NCBI RefSeq assembly: GCF_004310325.1
Contig: NZ_SIRT01000001.1
Location: 372,001 to 436,000, forward strand
Direction: 5' to 3'
Length of the DNA: 64,000 nt
Origin: Hyunsoonleella flava
Lineage (GTDB): Bacteria; Bacteroidota; Bacteroidia; Flavobacteriales; Flavobacteriaceae
Shown: piece by piece, positions 49,389-60,149 of the stretch
Layout: each line of letters opens with the position of its first letter
Numbering within the stretch: the first letter of the stretch is position 1
The notes under the pieces: model-generated
Told to the model about the DNA's origin: nothing
Databases searched by the model: none
The model's input: the letters and a program-made list of their open reading frames with translations, nothing else
Program-made: the position numbers and the translations under genes

Positions 49389-51800
49389 TTATCGGAGTTT
49401 TGGAAAATCAGTAGGACTCAATTCGTTCATAACGTCATAAACGGCCTCAAAAATATCCTCTGTTGATGGTTTTGAGAAGTAATCGCCATCATTACCATAA
49501 GCTGGTCTGTGTGCTTTTGCTGCCAGGGTTTTGGGAGCGCTGTCCAGAAATTGAAAAGCGTTTTGTTCATTAAGAATTTTATCCATAATGTAAGCAGAAG
49601 CACCACCAGGAACATCCTCATCAATCACCATTATACGATTCGTTTTCGCTATACTTTTAACAATGTCATGATGAATATCAAATGGTATTAAGGATTGGAT
49701 ATCAATAACCTCTGCATCAATACCAACGGTCATCAGTTGTTTTGCAGCCTCTTCTACTAAACGGAGTGTTGACCCATAAGAGACTAAAGTAATATCAGTA
49801 CCCTCTCTAATGGTTTCAACTACACCAACAGGTGTCTTAAAATTACCCATATTTGTTGGCTGGCGCTCTTTTAACCTATAGCCATTCAAACATTCTACAA
49901 CCAAAGCGGGATCGTCACTTTCTAAAAGCGTATTATAAAATCCAGCTGCTTTTGTCATATTTCTTGGCACTAACACTAAAACGCCTCTTATAAGATTTAA
50001 TAGTCCACCCATTTGAGAACCAGAATGCCAAATACCCTCCAGTCGGTGTCCACGAGTTCTTATTATTAATGGCGCTTTTTGCCTTCCTTTAGTGCGATAA
50101 TGGGTTGTGGCCAAATCGTCACTTATTACGTTTAGTGCATATAAGATATAGTCTAAATATTGAATTTCGGCAATTGGTCGTAAACCTCTTAGCGCTAATC
50201 CGATACCTTGTCCAATAATGGTGGCTTCTCTAATACCTGCATCGGCAATTCTTTGCTCACCATATTTAGCTTGCAGACCTTCCAAACCTTGGTTTACATC
50301 CCCAATATTACCAGTATCCTCTCCAAAAATCAGTGTTTCAGGGTATTTACTAAAAATGGCATCAAAATTATCACGGATGATGATTCTTCCGTCTACCAGC
50401 TCCGAATTATCGTTGTAAATTGGTTTTACCTCAGTGACGTGCAATGCGGACTTATCAGTTTCACAATATAAATGGGAACTAAATTCTGGTTGAACAACTT
50501 CAAACCTCTCATTAATCCAATTCTTTAATCTTGTACTTTCCGCAGTAGTTTCACCAATAGCAAAACGTAGTGCTTTCCGGCCATGTGATAAAATATCTTT
50601 TCTCGTGGGTTCGTTTATCGCTTCTAACGTGTCTTTAAGTTTTGAAATAAAAACACCATTATTACTTGACTTCGAAAGCCCGTGCAATAGCCCTACAAGT
50701 TCGTTACGTTCCTTTTTTATTGGTGCTAAAAAAGTGTTCCACGCTTTTGTTCTTAATTGTTTCACCTCACGTTTTATGGTGCGTTCGATATTTGTAAGCG
50801 TTTCATTGGTTGCAATACCGCTCTCAATGATCCACTCGCGCATTTTTTTATTACAATCATGCTCTGATTCCCATTTTAAACGTTCTCCACTCTTGTAACG
50901 TTCATGGGAGCCAGAAGTAGAGTGTCCTTGTGGTTGCGTGAGTTCAGTGACATGAATCATAACGGGTACATGTTCTTCTCTGGCAATTGTTCCAGCTTCA
51001 AGATAGGTTTCAATTAAATTAGCATAGTCCCATCCTTTAACCCTTAAGATTTCAAATCCTTTATTGTCTTTATCTCTTTGAAACCCTTTAAGAATTTCAG
51101 AGATGTTTTCCTTTGTAGTTTGATATTTGGCATGAACGGAAATACCATATTCGTCATCCCAAATGCTAGTAACCATTGGTACTTGTAGCACTCCAGCAGC
51201 ATTAATGGTTTCAAAAAACAGACCTTCGCTTGTGCTGGCGTTTCCAATGGTGCCCCATGCCACTTCATTTCCATCAACTGAAAACCTAGAAGCATTCAAG
51301 CTTTTAAATTCCTTGAAGACTTTTGATGCTTGCGCCAAACCTAATAGTCGTGGCATTTGTCCAGCAGTAGGGGAGATATCGGCACTAGAGTTGTATTGCT
51401 TAGTGAGGTCTTTCCAATTACCATTTTCATCAAGACTATGCGTTACAAAATGACCTCCCATTTGGCGTCCGGCAGACATGGGCTCTAACTCTAAATTTGT
51501 GTTTGCATATAAACCAGCGAAAAACTGCTCAACCGTTAACTCTCCAAGTGCCATCATAAACGTTTGGTCTCTGTAATAACCAGAACGCCAATCGCCTTTT
51601 TTAAAGGCTTTAGCCATGGCTAATTGCGGAACTTCCTTGCCGTCTCCAAAAATACCAAACTTCGCTTTACCGGTAAGTACTTCACGCCTTCCAAGTAAAC
51701 TACATTCTCTACTTGTAACCGCAACTTTATAGTCCTTTAAGACTTCAGCTTTAAAATCATCAAAGGATATATTGTTTTTCAAGTCAGTGAGTGATTGCAT
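49389..51800 (-). CDS. fused E1 alpha/beta 2-oxoacid dehydrogenase (branched-chain type)
   Basis: 803 residues from the ATG at 51798-51800. The first half (to about 390) is the thiamine-diphosphate E1-alpha part (SAGRQMGGHFVTHSL, AWGTIGNASTSEGLFFETINAAG), and the second half (from about 460) the transketolase-like beta part (ETLIFGEDTGNIGDVNQGLEGLQAKYGEQRIADAGIREATIIGQGIGLALRG, YLDYILYALNVISDDLATTHYRTKG). In most bacteria these are two chains. It oxidatively decarboxylates branched 2-oxo acids, giving starters for branched fatty acids. A TTG nine codons upstream lies within the promoter -7 box, so the ATG is the true start. E2 and E3 are not nearby. Confidence 0.9.
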   Translation of the reverse strand: MQSLTDLKNNISFDDFKAEVLKDYKVAVTSRECSLLGRREVLTGKAKFGIFGDGKEVPQLAMAKAFKKGDWRSGYYRDQTFMMALGELTVEQFFAGLYANTNLELEPMSAGRQMGGHFVTHSLDENGNWKDLTKQYNSSADISPTAGQMPRLLGLAQASKVFKEFKSLNASRFSVDGNEVAWGTIGNASTSEGLFFETINAAGVLQVPMVTSIWDDEYGISVHAKYQTTKENISEILKGFQRDKDNKGFEILRVKGWDYANLIETYLEAGTIAREEHVPVMIHVTELTQPQGHSTSGSHERYKSGERLKWESEHDCNKKMREWIIESGIATNETLTNIERTIKREVKQLRTKAWNTFLAPIKKERNELVGLLHGLSKSSNNGVFISKLKDTLEAINEPTRKDILSHGRKALRFAIGETTAESTRLKNWINERFEVVQPEFSSHLYCETDKSALHVTEVKPIYNDNSELVDGRIIIRDNFDAIFSKYPETLIFGEDTGNIGDVNQGLEGLQAKYGEQRIADAGIREATIIGQGIGLALRGLRPIAEIQYLDYILYALNVISDDLATTHYRTKGRQKAPLIIRTRGHRLEGIWHSGSQMGGLLNLIRGVLVLVPRNMTKAAGFYNTLLESDDPALVVECLNGYRLKERQPTNMGNFKTPVGVVETIREGTDITLVSYGSTLRLVEEAAKQLMTVGIDAEVIDIQSLIPFDIHHDIVKSIAKTNRIMVIDEDVPGGASAYIMDKILNEQNAFQFLDSAPKTLAAKAHRPAYGNDGDYFSKPSTEDIFEAVYDVMNELSPTDFPKLR

Positions 51801-51824
51801 GTAAGTTAGGTTAATAAGCGTATG

Positions 51825-51855
51825 CAAAATTACGAAATTTCAAAGAGTTTTGCAA
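51825..51855 (-). promoter_or_regulatory. promoter of the E1 alpha/beta gene
   Basis: On the minus strand TTG (51855-51853) is followed after 20 bases by TAATTTTG (51832-51825), a complete Bacteroidota -33/-7 pair. The start ATG is 24 bases beyond the -7 box. Confidence 0.65.
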
Positions 51856-51957
51856 TTAAAACATCTTTTAAAATTATGTGAAAAATACAGTTTTACTTAA
51901 AATAAAGACTTTATTTTTTATTATTCTCAGTAAAAACGAATAAATAATAACAATATG

Positions 51958-54798
51958 TTAATACCACCGTCTTCTGAAAAGACCTAAAAGCGATTCTGGA
52001 TCAACTGTAAATTTGAAACGAATTTTCTGGTCGTAGTTGGGTTGTGCAATTTCCCAACCTAGGTTGGAGTAAACGGGAAAGTAAACTTCGAAATAATCTG
52101 TTACCAAATTGATACGAATACCTGAATCATAAACAAACTTTGGTGTACTAAATCTATTTTTTACCAATCCAAAATCGCCATAGGCCAAAATATAGCGCCA
52201 AATACTAGTGCTTATATTTGCTGTACTTATCCACTGGTTGGCAAAGGCTACATCTAACTCGTCTAACTGAGATTTAAAACCTCCTTCGGCTTCAATAAAT
52301 TGCTGGCTAAAAATACCCGAAGCCTCAGAGCGCCCTAGGTAGTTGTATTCAAAAAGATAATCGGTTGGTCTGTCCAAAGCAAAACTAAAATAATCCGAAT
52401 CAATATTGTTATTGTTTTCAAGGAAAAAACCTGTAAAAAACCTTAGGTTTAATTGCCTATTGCTTTCGAATAGTTTTCTAAATTCATAATTAAAAGATAC
52501 TTTACTAAACGTTCGTGCCAGTTGAAAATCAGCATACCACTTGCTAAAATTAATTAGATTGTCATTGGAATGGATGTAGCGTGCATTGAAAACGGAATAG
52601 TTAGGTTCGTCACTACTATCTGGGTTTAGAGGATCCTTATCACGATTAAAATCTAAAAACCTAAAACGTAGTAATTGTCTTTTATTAGATCTAAAATCGT
52701 CATCTTCCCTAAAGGAAAAGGAAATGGAAGGGGTAATGCGACTTACAAATAAATCTTCTGCATAAGACCTGTATGAGTAACTTGCGCCATAAGTAATGGC
52801 AAATAAATTACGATTTTCGAGATAATGTGTCATCGATGCAAATGCACCTCCCGTTATTGTTTTCGAACCTAATGAATATTGCGGTTGTATTTTGTATTTA
52901 AAGTTTCTGCGAAGTAAGGTACCGTTATACACTTTTGCACCTAAATTCAAGCCATCATAAATGTTATTGAACTCAACGATTGGCATAAAAAACACCTGAT
53001 TATAGTTGGGGTCCTCTACATCCTGAAATAGCCTAAATTGTAATGGTTTATTATTAAAAAAGAAGCCTTTTAATGATTTCCAATTGTCTCTTAAATTAAA
53101 CTCTGGAGCGGCGTTGTTGTAGTTTAGTACTAGTTTGTTGGCATCATTTCTAGGTAAGGTAATTGTTTTTTGTTTTTGAATATCTTCAACCCAGTATTTT
53201 GAAATCACGCTATCATTATTCAAAGTGTATAATGCTATTGGCATATTGTTGTTGCGCTTATTCTTTATGGTCAGGGTTATGGAGTCTTCAGTTTTCTCAA
53301 CCTTTTTTATTTTGAAGTCAATCTTTTTTCTAGTGTTTAAATAGTCCTCAAAAAACCAATCAATATTTTTGTCTGTTCTTGATTTTAAGAAAATTTCAAA
53401 GTCTTTCGACGATGTTGGTTCGAGTTTGTTTTCGGTTAAAAATGGTTTTATAGCATCTTCAAAAACATCATGATTGATAAAGTCGTCTAAATATTTTAAT
53501 CCAATACCTGCTTTATACTTATTTGCAATATTACTATTGAATTTTAAAAGTGAATCCTTTTGCATGGTTAAAGGTTGGTCTCTATTGGTTCTTGCCATAC
53601 TCATAAAACCAAGCGTATACTTGTCATTGTAGTGTAAATCTGCAGCATGAAACGATCTAATCCCCCAAACACTAGCTAATTTTCCTAAAAACTTCATATC
53701 GGGATAGTGGTCTTCAACGTATTTTATCAAGAAGTAAATTTGAATACCATCTAAGAGCCAATGATCTTTTCTGGGGTTTACCATTAAGGTGTTTTCCAAA
53801 TAGTTATGTAATGCTACCTTTAGTAGCCGCATTTCATACTCGAATGTATCAGGGAAGGGCTGCAGAAATTTTGGTAGGGCAGATAACCCGTAAACGGGAT
53901 CGTTTGCATTATCAATTTCTGTTAACAATAGTTTTTCGTGTGGATAAGGGCCGAGGTTATCGGTGATATAATTTATAATCTTATCGTTTACGAGCACCTT
54001 TTCAACTACCTGCAAATCGTTGTCATATAAATCTGAAACTAGTTCAATTTCATTATTCTTTATGGATTTAAATTTTGAGTTTTTACCAAGGTATAGTTTG
54101 CTATTGATTCTATCTTTTCCGCGTAATACTGTAGTTGTATTTTCTGAATTTTGGGAAGATTCAATAACATTTAATTCTGAAGTTAACTTATAATTATTAG
54201 GATAGGTAAGTTCTAATTTTATATCAGATTTTGGTTTAAATAAATCATTTAGATTTTTATTGCTATAGTACTGCCATTCAGAGTTATATATTGCTGGTGT
54301 AATATACCAGTATCTTAAGTTGAAATCATTTTCCTTGGTGTAACCATAACTGGTAAATTCATCACTTGGAATTTTTAAAACATAGTATAAATTAATGTTG
54401 TAGGATTCATTTGAAGCTAAAGGCTTAGGCAGCTTAACTTTGATAATGTCAAGCTGATTTTTCAATCTGGAATAAACTAACGTATCATTGTCTTGAAGAA
54501 TAGCAATAATCTCTGTATATCCACGCTGTTCGTCATTAGCTAAATGAAACCTATTGATGTATTCATCTGCTAACCTTATGGCCAAATCTGTTTTTTTACT
54601 GGAATAGCTGTGATTCCAATCATGTAGATAGATAGAATGAAGCGTATCTTTTGAAGTGTTTTTATAGGTAATAGCCTGCGAAATGGTAATTAGTCTTTCG
54701 TCAACATCGAAATCAGCTTCAATGTCGATGCTATTTTGACCATAACCTATTATGCAGCAGGTTAACAGGAATAAGTAAGTTAAAAAACTGAACTTCAA
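51958..54798 (-). CDS. inactive-looking M1-type peptidase domain fused to an outer-membrane beta-barrel
   Basis: 946 residues starting at TTG, with a signal peptide (ending IIGYGQ). Residues 22-520 follow the M1 (gluzincin) plan: a beta domain, then the helical domain. In active M1 enzymes a HExxH and a later Glu bind zinc; here the matching place reads ALHNYLENTLMVNPRKDHWLLDGIQIYF, with no HExxH. After a linker beta domain (about 520-590), residues 600-946 have repeated amphipathic strands, with SFREDDDFR, YSVFNARYIHSND and the ending PESLLGLFRRRWY, as in a BamA/surface-antigen-type barrel. It is probably a surface protein whose peptidase domain now binds rather than cuts. Confidence 0.75.
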   Translation of the reverse strand: MKFSFLTYLFLLTCCIIGYGQNSIDIEADFDVDERLITISQAITYKNTSKDTLHSIYLHDWNHSYSSKKTDLAIRLADEYINRFHLANDEQRGYTEIIAILQDNDTLVYSRLKNQLDIIKVKLPKPLASNESYNINLYYVLKIPSDEFTSYGYTKENDFNLRYWYITPAIYNSEWQYYSNKNLNDLFKPKSDIKLELTYPNNYKLTSELNVIESSQNSENTTTVLRGKDRINSKLYLGKNSKFKSIKNNEIELVSDLYDNDLQVVEKVLVNDKIINYITDNLGPYPHEKLLLTEIDNANDPVYGLSALPKFLQPFPDTFEYEMRLLKVALHNYLENTLMVNPRKDHWLLDGIQIYFLIKYVEDHYPDMKFLGKLASVWGIRSFHAADLHYNDKYTLGFMSMARTNRDQPLTMQKDSLLKFNSNIANKYKAGIGLKYLDDFINHDVFEDAIKPFLTENKLEPTSSKDFEIFLKSRTDKNIDWFFEDYLNTRKKIDFKIKKVEKTEDSITLTIKNKRNNNMPIALYTLNNDSVISKYWVEDIQKQKTITLPRNDANKLVLNYNNAAPEFNLRDNWKSLKGFFFNNKPLQFRLFQDVEDPNYNQVFFMPIVEFNNIYDGLNLGAKVYNGTLLRRNFKYKIQPQYSLGSKTITGGAFASMTHYLENRNLFAITYGASYSYRSYAEDLFVSRITPSISFSFREDDDFRSNKRQLLRFRFLDFNRDKDPLNPDSSDEPNYSVFNARYIHSNDNLINFSKWYADFQLARTFSKVSFNYEFRKLFESNRQLNLRFFTGFFLENNNNIDSDYFSFALDRPTDYLFEYNYLGRSEASGIFSQQFIEAEGGFKSQLDELDVAFANQWISTANISTSIWRYILAYGDFGLVKNRFSTPKFVYDSGIRINLVTDYFEVYFPVYSNLGWEIAQPNYDQKIRFKFTVDPESLLGLFRRRWY

Positions 54799-54890
54799 AT
54801 TGTTATTATAGTTTACAAGATTTGTGATAAGGCGCGGTAATATAATAAATTATACGTTGCCAGCCTTAGTTTTTAGATATGGTGCTGATT

Positions 54891-55580
54891 TTAGAAGTTA
54901 GGTGTTAACCTTGATTTTTGATAGAATGTATCCAAGATATCTATAACCTCATCTTCAGTGTCAACCAAATGAATTAAATCCATGTCTTTTGGGCTAATGT
55001 TGCCATTTTTCTCCAGAAGGGTAGATTTAATCCAATCTATTAGTCCTTGCCAAAAGCTTTTCCCTACAAGTATAATTGGAAATTTTTCACTTTTATGTGT
55101 TTGAATCAAAGTCATGGCTTCAAACAATTCGTCTAATGTCCCAAAACCACCTGGCATAACCACAAAGCCTTGAGAATACTTAACAAACATCACTTTGCGC
55201 ACAAAAAAGTAATCGAAATCTAATACCTTATCGGAGTCGATATATGGGTTATCGTGCTGTTCAAATGGTAAATCAATATTCAATCCAACAGAAGTTCCAC
55301 CTCCTAAATGCGCACCTTTATTACCAGCCTCCATAATGCCTGGACCTCCACCAGTGATAACACCGTAGCCAGATTCTACTATTTTTTCAGCAACTCTGAC
55401 GGTTAATTGATAGTATTCGTCTTCTGGTTTCGTTCTTGCGGATCCAAAAATGGATACACAAGGCCCAATTTTACTCATTTTCTCAAATCCACTTACAAAT
55501 TCGCCCATAATTTTAAAAATGGCCCAAGAATCGTTAGTTTTTATTTCATTCCAGCTTTTGTGTCTCTGTTCTTTTCTCAT
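54891..55580 (-). CDS. LOG family protein (TIGR00730, cytokinin-activating type)
   Basis: 229 residues, Rossmann-like fold. Conserved points are GSARTKPED, GYGVITGGGPGIMEAGNKGAHLGGG and the active-site pair R128 in FVRKVMF with MPGGFGTLDE (142-151). LOG proteins hydrolyse nucleoside 5-prime-monophosphates to free the base and ribose 5-phosphate; older annotations call them lysine decarboxylases wrongly. It lies 51 bases after uvrA on the same strand and may be co-transcribed with it. The cellular substrate is probably AMP or a related nucleotide. Confidence 0.9.
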   Translation of the reverse strand: MRKEQRHKSWNEIKTNDSWAIFKIMGEFVSGFEKMSKIGPCVSIFGSARTKPEDEYYQLTVRVAEKIVESGYGVITGGGPGIMEAGNKGAHLGGGTSVGLNIDLPFEQHDNPYIDSDKVLDFDYFFVRKVMFVKYSQGFVVMPGGFGTLDELFEAMTLIQTHKSEKFPIILVGKSFWQGLIDWIKSTLLEKNGNISPKDMDLIHLVDTEDEVIDILDTFYQKSRLTPNF

Positions 55581-55631
55581 TACTGTGATAGTTTATACTT
55601 TAAAAAGTATCGTGTTTTATTTTAAAATCTT

Positions 55632-58463
55632 TTAATTCAATTCTTTCTTTAAAAATTTGGCAGTATAGCTTTTTTTGTCTTTTATGATTTCCTCTGGAGT
55701 ACCTTCAGCTACTATTTGTCCACCGCCTTTACCACCCTCATATCCAATATCAATAATATGGTCTACTGTTTTTATAACATCGAGATTATGTTCAATGATG
55801 AGTACGGTATTGCCCTTATCGACCAATTTATTTAAAACGACCATTAATACTCTGATGTCTTCAAAGTGCAGTCCGGTAGTAGGTTCGTCTAAAATATAGA
55901 ATGTGTTTCCTGTATCCCTTTTGCTCAATTCTGTTGCAAGTTTAATGCGTTGAGCTTCACCACCAGAAAGCGTGGTACTTTGTTGGCCTAATGTTATATA
56001 GCCCAAGCCAACATCTTGTATGGTTTTTAGTTTTTTGAATATTTTAGGAACATGCTCAAAGAACGAAACCGCTTCATTAATGGTCATATTTAAAACATCA
56101 CTAATATTTTTGCCCTTGTAACGAATTTCTAAGGTTTCTCTATTGAAGCGCTTACCTTGGCAAGTTTCGCATTCTACATATACATCGGGAAGAAAATTCA
56201 TTTCTATAACCCTTAAACCTCCACCTTTACAGGTTTCACAACGACCACCAGCAACATTAAAACTAAATCTACCAGGTTTGTAGCCCCTTATCATTGCCTC
56301 TGGAACTTTAGCGAATAGACTTCTTATTTCATCAAACGTTTTGGTATAGGTAGCAGGATTACTTCTTGGAGTTCTGCCAATTGGCGATTGGTTAATGTCA
56401 ATAACCTTATCGATATGTTTTAAGCCTTTAATGCTTTTATAGGACATTGGCTTTTTTACGCCATTAAAATAATGCGCATTTAAAATAGGGTATAGGGTTT
56501 CATTGATTAATGTAGATTTTCCGCTGCCTGAAACACCAGTTACCCCAATCATTTTTGCTAGGGGAAATTTAACCGATACATTTTTTAAATTATTGCCAGA
56601 GCACCCGTTTAGCTCCAGAAATTTACCATTGCCTTTACGTCTGGTTTTTGGTACTTCAATTTCCTTAGTGCCATTCAAATAATCAGCGGTAACTGTATCA
56701 TGAGACTTTAATTCAGCTGGATTCCCAATACTGATAATTTCGCCACCGTGCTTACCAGCTTTAGGGCCGATATCAACCACATAATCTGCACGTTCAATCA
56801 TGTCTTTGTCATGTTCAACAACAATGACTGAATTGCCTATATCTCTGAGTGACACCAATGAATTAATAAGTTTTTGATTATCCCTTTGATGCAGGCCAAT
56901 ACTAGGCTCGTCTAAGATATAGAGTACACCAACCAGTTGTGATCCTATTTGTGTGGCAAGCCTAATACGTTGTGCCTCTCCACCAGAGAGTGATTTTGAA
57001 CTTCTGTTTAAGGACAAATAATCCAAACCAACATCCAGTAAAAATTGTAAGCGCGCTTTTATTTCCTTAAGGACTTCTTCGGCTATTTTAAGTTGTGTGT
57101 TTGACAGGTGATTATGTAAATCGTTAAACCATTCTGTGAGCTCAATAATGTCAGTATTAGCAAGTTCTGCTATGTTTTTGCCATTTATTTTAAAGTATAA
57201 GGACTCCTTCTTTAATCTTGAACCTTCACAAACAGGACACTTTATTTTGTCCATGTAAGCTTTTGCCCAACGTTTTAAAGACGTAGAATCTGCTGTTTTG
57301 TATTGATTTTCAATGAAGTTGGCAACACCTTCAAAGTCTATTTTATAATCACGGGTAACTCCTAAAGTTTTACTTTCAACAGAAAATTTTTCATTACCAC
57401 CATAAAGTATCACTTGTTTCGCCTCTTTAGGAATATCCTTGAATGCATCGGTAAGCTTAAAATTGAAACGTCGTGCAATAGTTTCAAACTGTTTAAAAAT
57501 CCAACTTTTCTTTTCTGGCCCGTGTGGCGCTAATGCTCCATTTTTAATAGATAAAGAATCATCAGGAATAATCTTTTTCTCATTTACCTGATATAACTCT
57601 CCGATACCATTGCAATTTGGGCAAGCACCTTTTGGAGAATTGAATGAAAAGTTGTTAGGCTCAGGGTTTGGGTATGATATTCCTGAGGACGGACACATTA
57701 AATTTCTACTAAAATAGCGTGCTTTATCTGTGTCTTGATCAATCACCACCAAAACATCATCACCATGGTACATGGCTGTATTGATACTTTCAGAGAGCCT
57801 TTTGTCGTTATCAACGTCTTTATTAACAACCAATCTGTCAATTACTATTTCAATATCATGGGTTTTATAGCGGTCTAGCTTCATGCCCTTTACAAGGTCT
57901 CTAATCTCACCATCGGTTCTTACCTTAACAAATCCTTGTTTTGCAATTTGCTCGAAAAGCTCTCGGTAATGCCCTTTTCTAGAACGCACCACAGGCGCAA
58001 GAATATTGATGCGCTTATTTTCAAAATCTTTTAAAATAAGAGCTTTGATTTGCTCATCGCTATAACTTACCATTTTATCGCCAGTGTTGTAGCTGTATGC
58101 ATCACTGGCACGAGCAAACAACAAGCGCATAAAATCGTAAATCTCTGTAATAGTGCCTACGGTAGAGCGTGGTGATTTATTAGTGGTTTTTTGTTCTATG
58201 GCAATTACCGGTGATAAGCCATCAATTTTATCAACATCAGGGCGTTCAAGACCTCCTAAAAATTGTCTTGCATAGGCAGAAAATGTTTCAATGTATCGTC
58301 GTTGTCCTTCGGCATAAATGGTGTCAAAGGCCAATGATGATTTTCCACTTCCTGATAACCCAGTAATCACCACTAGCTTTTCTCTAGGGATGGAAACATC
58401 TATATTTTTCAGATTGTGAACACGTGCACCTTTTACCTCAATTTTTTCTTCAAACTCAGTCAT
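55632..58463 (-). CDS. uvrA: excinuclease ABC subunit A
   Basis: 943 residues, the usual length. Two ABC ATPase modules are visible: [16 protein letters not shown] near residue 33 and [18 protein letters not shown] near 640, with signatures [15 protein letters not shown] and [15 protein letters not shown] and Walker B segments [15 protein letters not shown] and [15 protein letters not shown]. Zinc-binding pairs [19 protein letters not shown] and [19 protein letters not shown]...CETCQGKRF are present. It scans DNA for damage and loads UvrB. Start ATG at 58461-58463. No SOS-type box was recognised upstream. Confidence 0.96.
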   Translation of the reverse strand: MTEFEEKIEVKGARVHNLKNIDVSIPREKLVVITGLSGSGKSSLAFDTIYAEGQRRYIETFSAYARQFLGGLERPDVDKIDGLSPVIAIEQKTTNKSPRSTVGTITEIYDFMRLLFARASDAYSYNTGDKMVSYSDEQIKALILKDFENKRINILAPVVRSRKGHYRELFEQIAKQGFVKVRTDGEIRDLVKGMKLDRYKTHDIEIVIDRLVVNKDVDNDKRLSESINTAMYHGDDVLVVIDQDTDKARYFSRNLMCPSSGISYPNPEPNNFSFNSPKGACPNCNGIGELYQVNEKKIIPDDSLSIKNGALAPHGPEKKSWIFKQFETIARRFNFKLTDAFKDIPKEAKQVILYGGNEKFSVESKTLGVTRDYKIDFEGVANFIENQYKTADSTSLKRWAKAYMDKIKCPVCEGSRLKKESLYFKINGKNIAELANTDIIELTEWFNDLHNHLSNTQLKIAEEVLKEIKARLQFLLDVGLDYLSLNRSSKSLSGGEAQRIRLATQIGSQLVGVLYILDEPSIGLHQRDNQKLINSLVSLRDIGNSVIVVEHDKDMIERADYVVDIGPKAGKHGGEIISIGNPAELKSHDTVTADYLNGTKEIEVPKTRRKGNGKFLELNGCSGNNLKNVSVKFPLAKMIGVTGVSGSGKSTLINETLYPILNAHYFNGVKKPMSYKSIKGLKHIDKVIDINQSPIGRTPRSNPATYTKTFDEIRSLFAKVPEAMIRGYKPGRFSFNVAGGRCETCKGGGLRVIEMNFLPDVYVECETCQGKRFNRETLEIRYKGKNISDVLNMTINEAVSFFEHVPKIFKKLKTIQDVGLGYITLGQQSTTLSGGEAQRIKLATELSKRDTGNTFYILDEPTTGLHFEDIRVLMVVLNKLVDKGNTVLIIEHNLDVIKTVDHIIDIGYEGGKGGGQIVAEGTPEEIIKDKKSYTAKFLKKELN

Positions 58464-58593
58464 AGCAACTAAATTCTGCCTTTTATGAGACAGATTTGCG
58501 AAGTTACGTTTTTTGAGTTTAAAAATAAAAGAGAGTTGATGTTATAAAAGCGTTAAAACTATGATTTAGGATGTGCAATTTGATTTAGCTGAA

Positions 58594-59292
58594 TTAGTCC
58601 GTTTTTATATCGGATATCTCCATGCCAAAATATAGTATTTTATGAAAGGTGGGGAGTTTTACACCAGTTTCCGCAATTTGCCAATCGCTCCATGTAGCCA
58701 AAAGACCATCAATAGGTGTTTTTGAGTCCCACATATTAAAACTATTAGGTTTTCCATAAGTATCAAAGTGCCATAAGTAGGAGGCATTGCTGTTATAAGT
58801 AACCAAAAGCCCATTTTTATTGTCAGGAAGTGTAACGAGTTTTCTGGTGACACCTTCGTCAAAGACCTGAAATGGGGCGATTAACCAGAAAACATCATTG
58901 TTAAAATAGTTAAGTGCTTTTTCAACCAATTCTTCTCCCATTTCACCTTCAATGGTAAATCCATGCACGTAGGCCTTACTTTCAGAATGATCTTTTAAGT
59001 CAAGCCTAATTTTATACTCTTTCCAAAACACATCACAAATCCCCTTGGTTTTTTCCCATTCATAATGGCGCCTGTTTTTAAAGGTCCATTCAATATAATC
59101 CGTACTAGTGTAGGCTTCGTAATTTAATGCCACTAGCATTTTGGTGGCCAAATCGTCAGCAGGTTTCCCCTCGGTGCCATAAGGTAAGTCCTGATGATTT
59201 TTAAAATAGATAAAACCGAAAAAAAGAAGACTTGGAAGTGTTAAAAAGATAACAACTCCTAGGATGAGTTTTATTGGTTTTTTCAGTTTCAT
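58594..59292 (-). CDS. membrane-anchored protein of unknown function
   Basis: 232 residues with one N-terminal membrane helix (about 8-28, LILGVVIFLTLPSLLFFGFIYF) and a soluble domain outside. The soluble part has AYTSTDYIEWTFKNRRHYEWEKTKGICDVFWKEYKI and YLWHFDTYGKPNSFNMWDSKTPIDGLLATWSDW, a pattern I have seen in unnamed flavobacterial proteins but cannot assign. Rich in Trp and Tyr. It stands alone between uvrA and acpH. The 183 bases before it (59293-59475) contain only a 12-base palindrome (ATAACATGTTAT, 59409-59420) of unclear meaning. Confidence 0.68.
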   Translation of the reverse strand: MKLKKPIKLILGVVIFLTLPSLLFFGFIYFKNHQDLPYGTEGKPADDLATKMLVALNYEAYTSTDYIEWTFKNRRHYEWEKTKGICDVFWKEYKIRLDLKDHSESKAYVHGFTIEGEMGEELVEKALNYFNNDVFWLIAPFQVFDEGVTRKLVTLPDNKNGLLVTYNSNASYLWHFDTYGKPNSFNMWDSKTPIDGLLATWSDWQIAETGVKLPTFHKILYFGMEISDIKTD

Positions 59293-59475
59293 TATGATGT
59301 GTAGATTGAGGCTCTACGTGCCTAAAGTATCAAATATCATTTAGTTAGAGAAATATAATATCTAAAAAACGACGCTTGTAATATCCTTTCGATAACCTGC
59401 AATAGCGCATAACATGTTATCCTTTGAAACAGGTATTCTATCGACTGCTTTACATTCACTTAAACTAAATAAAAC

Positions 59476-60072
59476 TCATAAGGCTTCGTTCAATTCAATA
59501 ATTTTCTCATTGGAGAATACAATAAGCTCTTCAAAAAAACTAGTGAATTCTTCCTCAAACTCCTTATAGAATTCCTCAAGTTCGTTTACAGCCTCATTCA
59601 TTCCAGATCTATGTTTGGTTCGTTTGTTCATACCAGCTAAAACCTTTGCTATACCTTCAATACTGGCATAGCTTAAAAGCCAATTACCAGAAATCATGTA
59701 TGGTATCATTTTTTGGATTCGCATCGGTAAAATTTCAAAGTTGTCTTTTAAGGACCCATAAAAACGCTCTACATAATCTTTTAACGGAACATTGCTATAT
59801 TGGCTCCAGTTTTTTGCCAAAAAATGATCGTATAAAATATCCACAATCACTCCAGAGTAGTGGCTATACTTTTCATGTAATCGCTTTGTGCTTTTTCTAA
59901 CAGTTTCATGAGCATCGGTAAATGTGTCAATATGACGATGCAGCAAAATACCTATTTGGATGTCTCTATCATATGTTTTATAGCGATTCCCTTTAATGCC
60001 ATCGGCCATAAAATTTCCAATGGTTACTAAATCATTTTCTCCAGACAAATAAATATGCGCTAAGTAGTTCAT
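59476..60072 (-). CDS. acpH: acyl carrier protein phosphodiesterase
   Basis: 198 residues. The N-terminal MNYLAHIYLSGENDLVTIGNFMADGIKGN block with its His and Asp, then GILLHRHIDTFTDAH and HYSGVIVDILYDHFLAKNW, place it in the AcpH family, an HD-like metal-dependent hydrolase. It removes the 4-phosphopantetheine arm from holo-acyl carrier protein. The C-terminal part is strongly acidic (LEEFYKEFEEEFTSFFEEL). It is divergent from glmM across 77 bases. The identification rests on N-terminal motifs and length. Confidence 0.88.
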   Translation of the reverse strand: MNYLAHIYLSGENDLVTIGNFMADGIKGNRYKTYDRDIQIGILLHRHIDTFTDAHETVRKSTKRLHEKYSHYSGVIVDILYDHFLAKNWSQYSNVPLKDYVERFYGSLKDNFEILPMRIQKMIPYMISGNWLLSYASIEGIAKVLAGMNKRTKHRSGMNEAVNELEEFYKEFEEEFTSFFEELIVFSNEKIIELNEAL

Positions 60073-60119
60073 TCGTGAAATTTACAAATTCCAGTTTTAC
60101 AAATACGATTTTGAAACTG

Positions 60120-60127
60120 TATATTTG
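60120..60127 (+). promoter_or_regulatory. -7 promoter box of glmM
   Basis: TATATTTG, exact TAnnTTTG, 22 bases before the ATG at 60150. An in-frame ATG at 60075 lies upstream of this box and is therefore not the start. Confidence 0.55.
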
Positions 60128-60149
60128 TGCCAAAATTGAAAATAACGAT

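Noticed and set aside
59293-59475. A 34-codon GTG-started frame between acpH and the unknown membrane protein
   Set aside because: No paralogue, no signal, no family pattern and a rare start codon; cannot be told from chance.
60075-60149. In-frame upstream extension of glmM
   Set aside because: It contains the promoter box at 60120-60127 and adds residues absent from the family; the ATG at 60150 gives the usual GlmM start.
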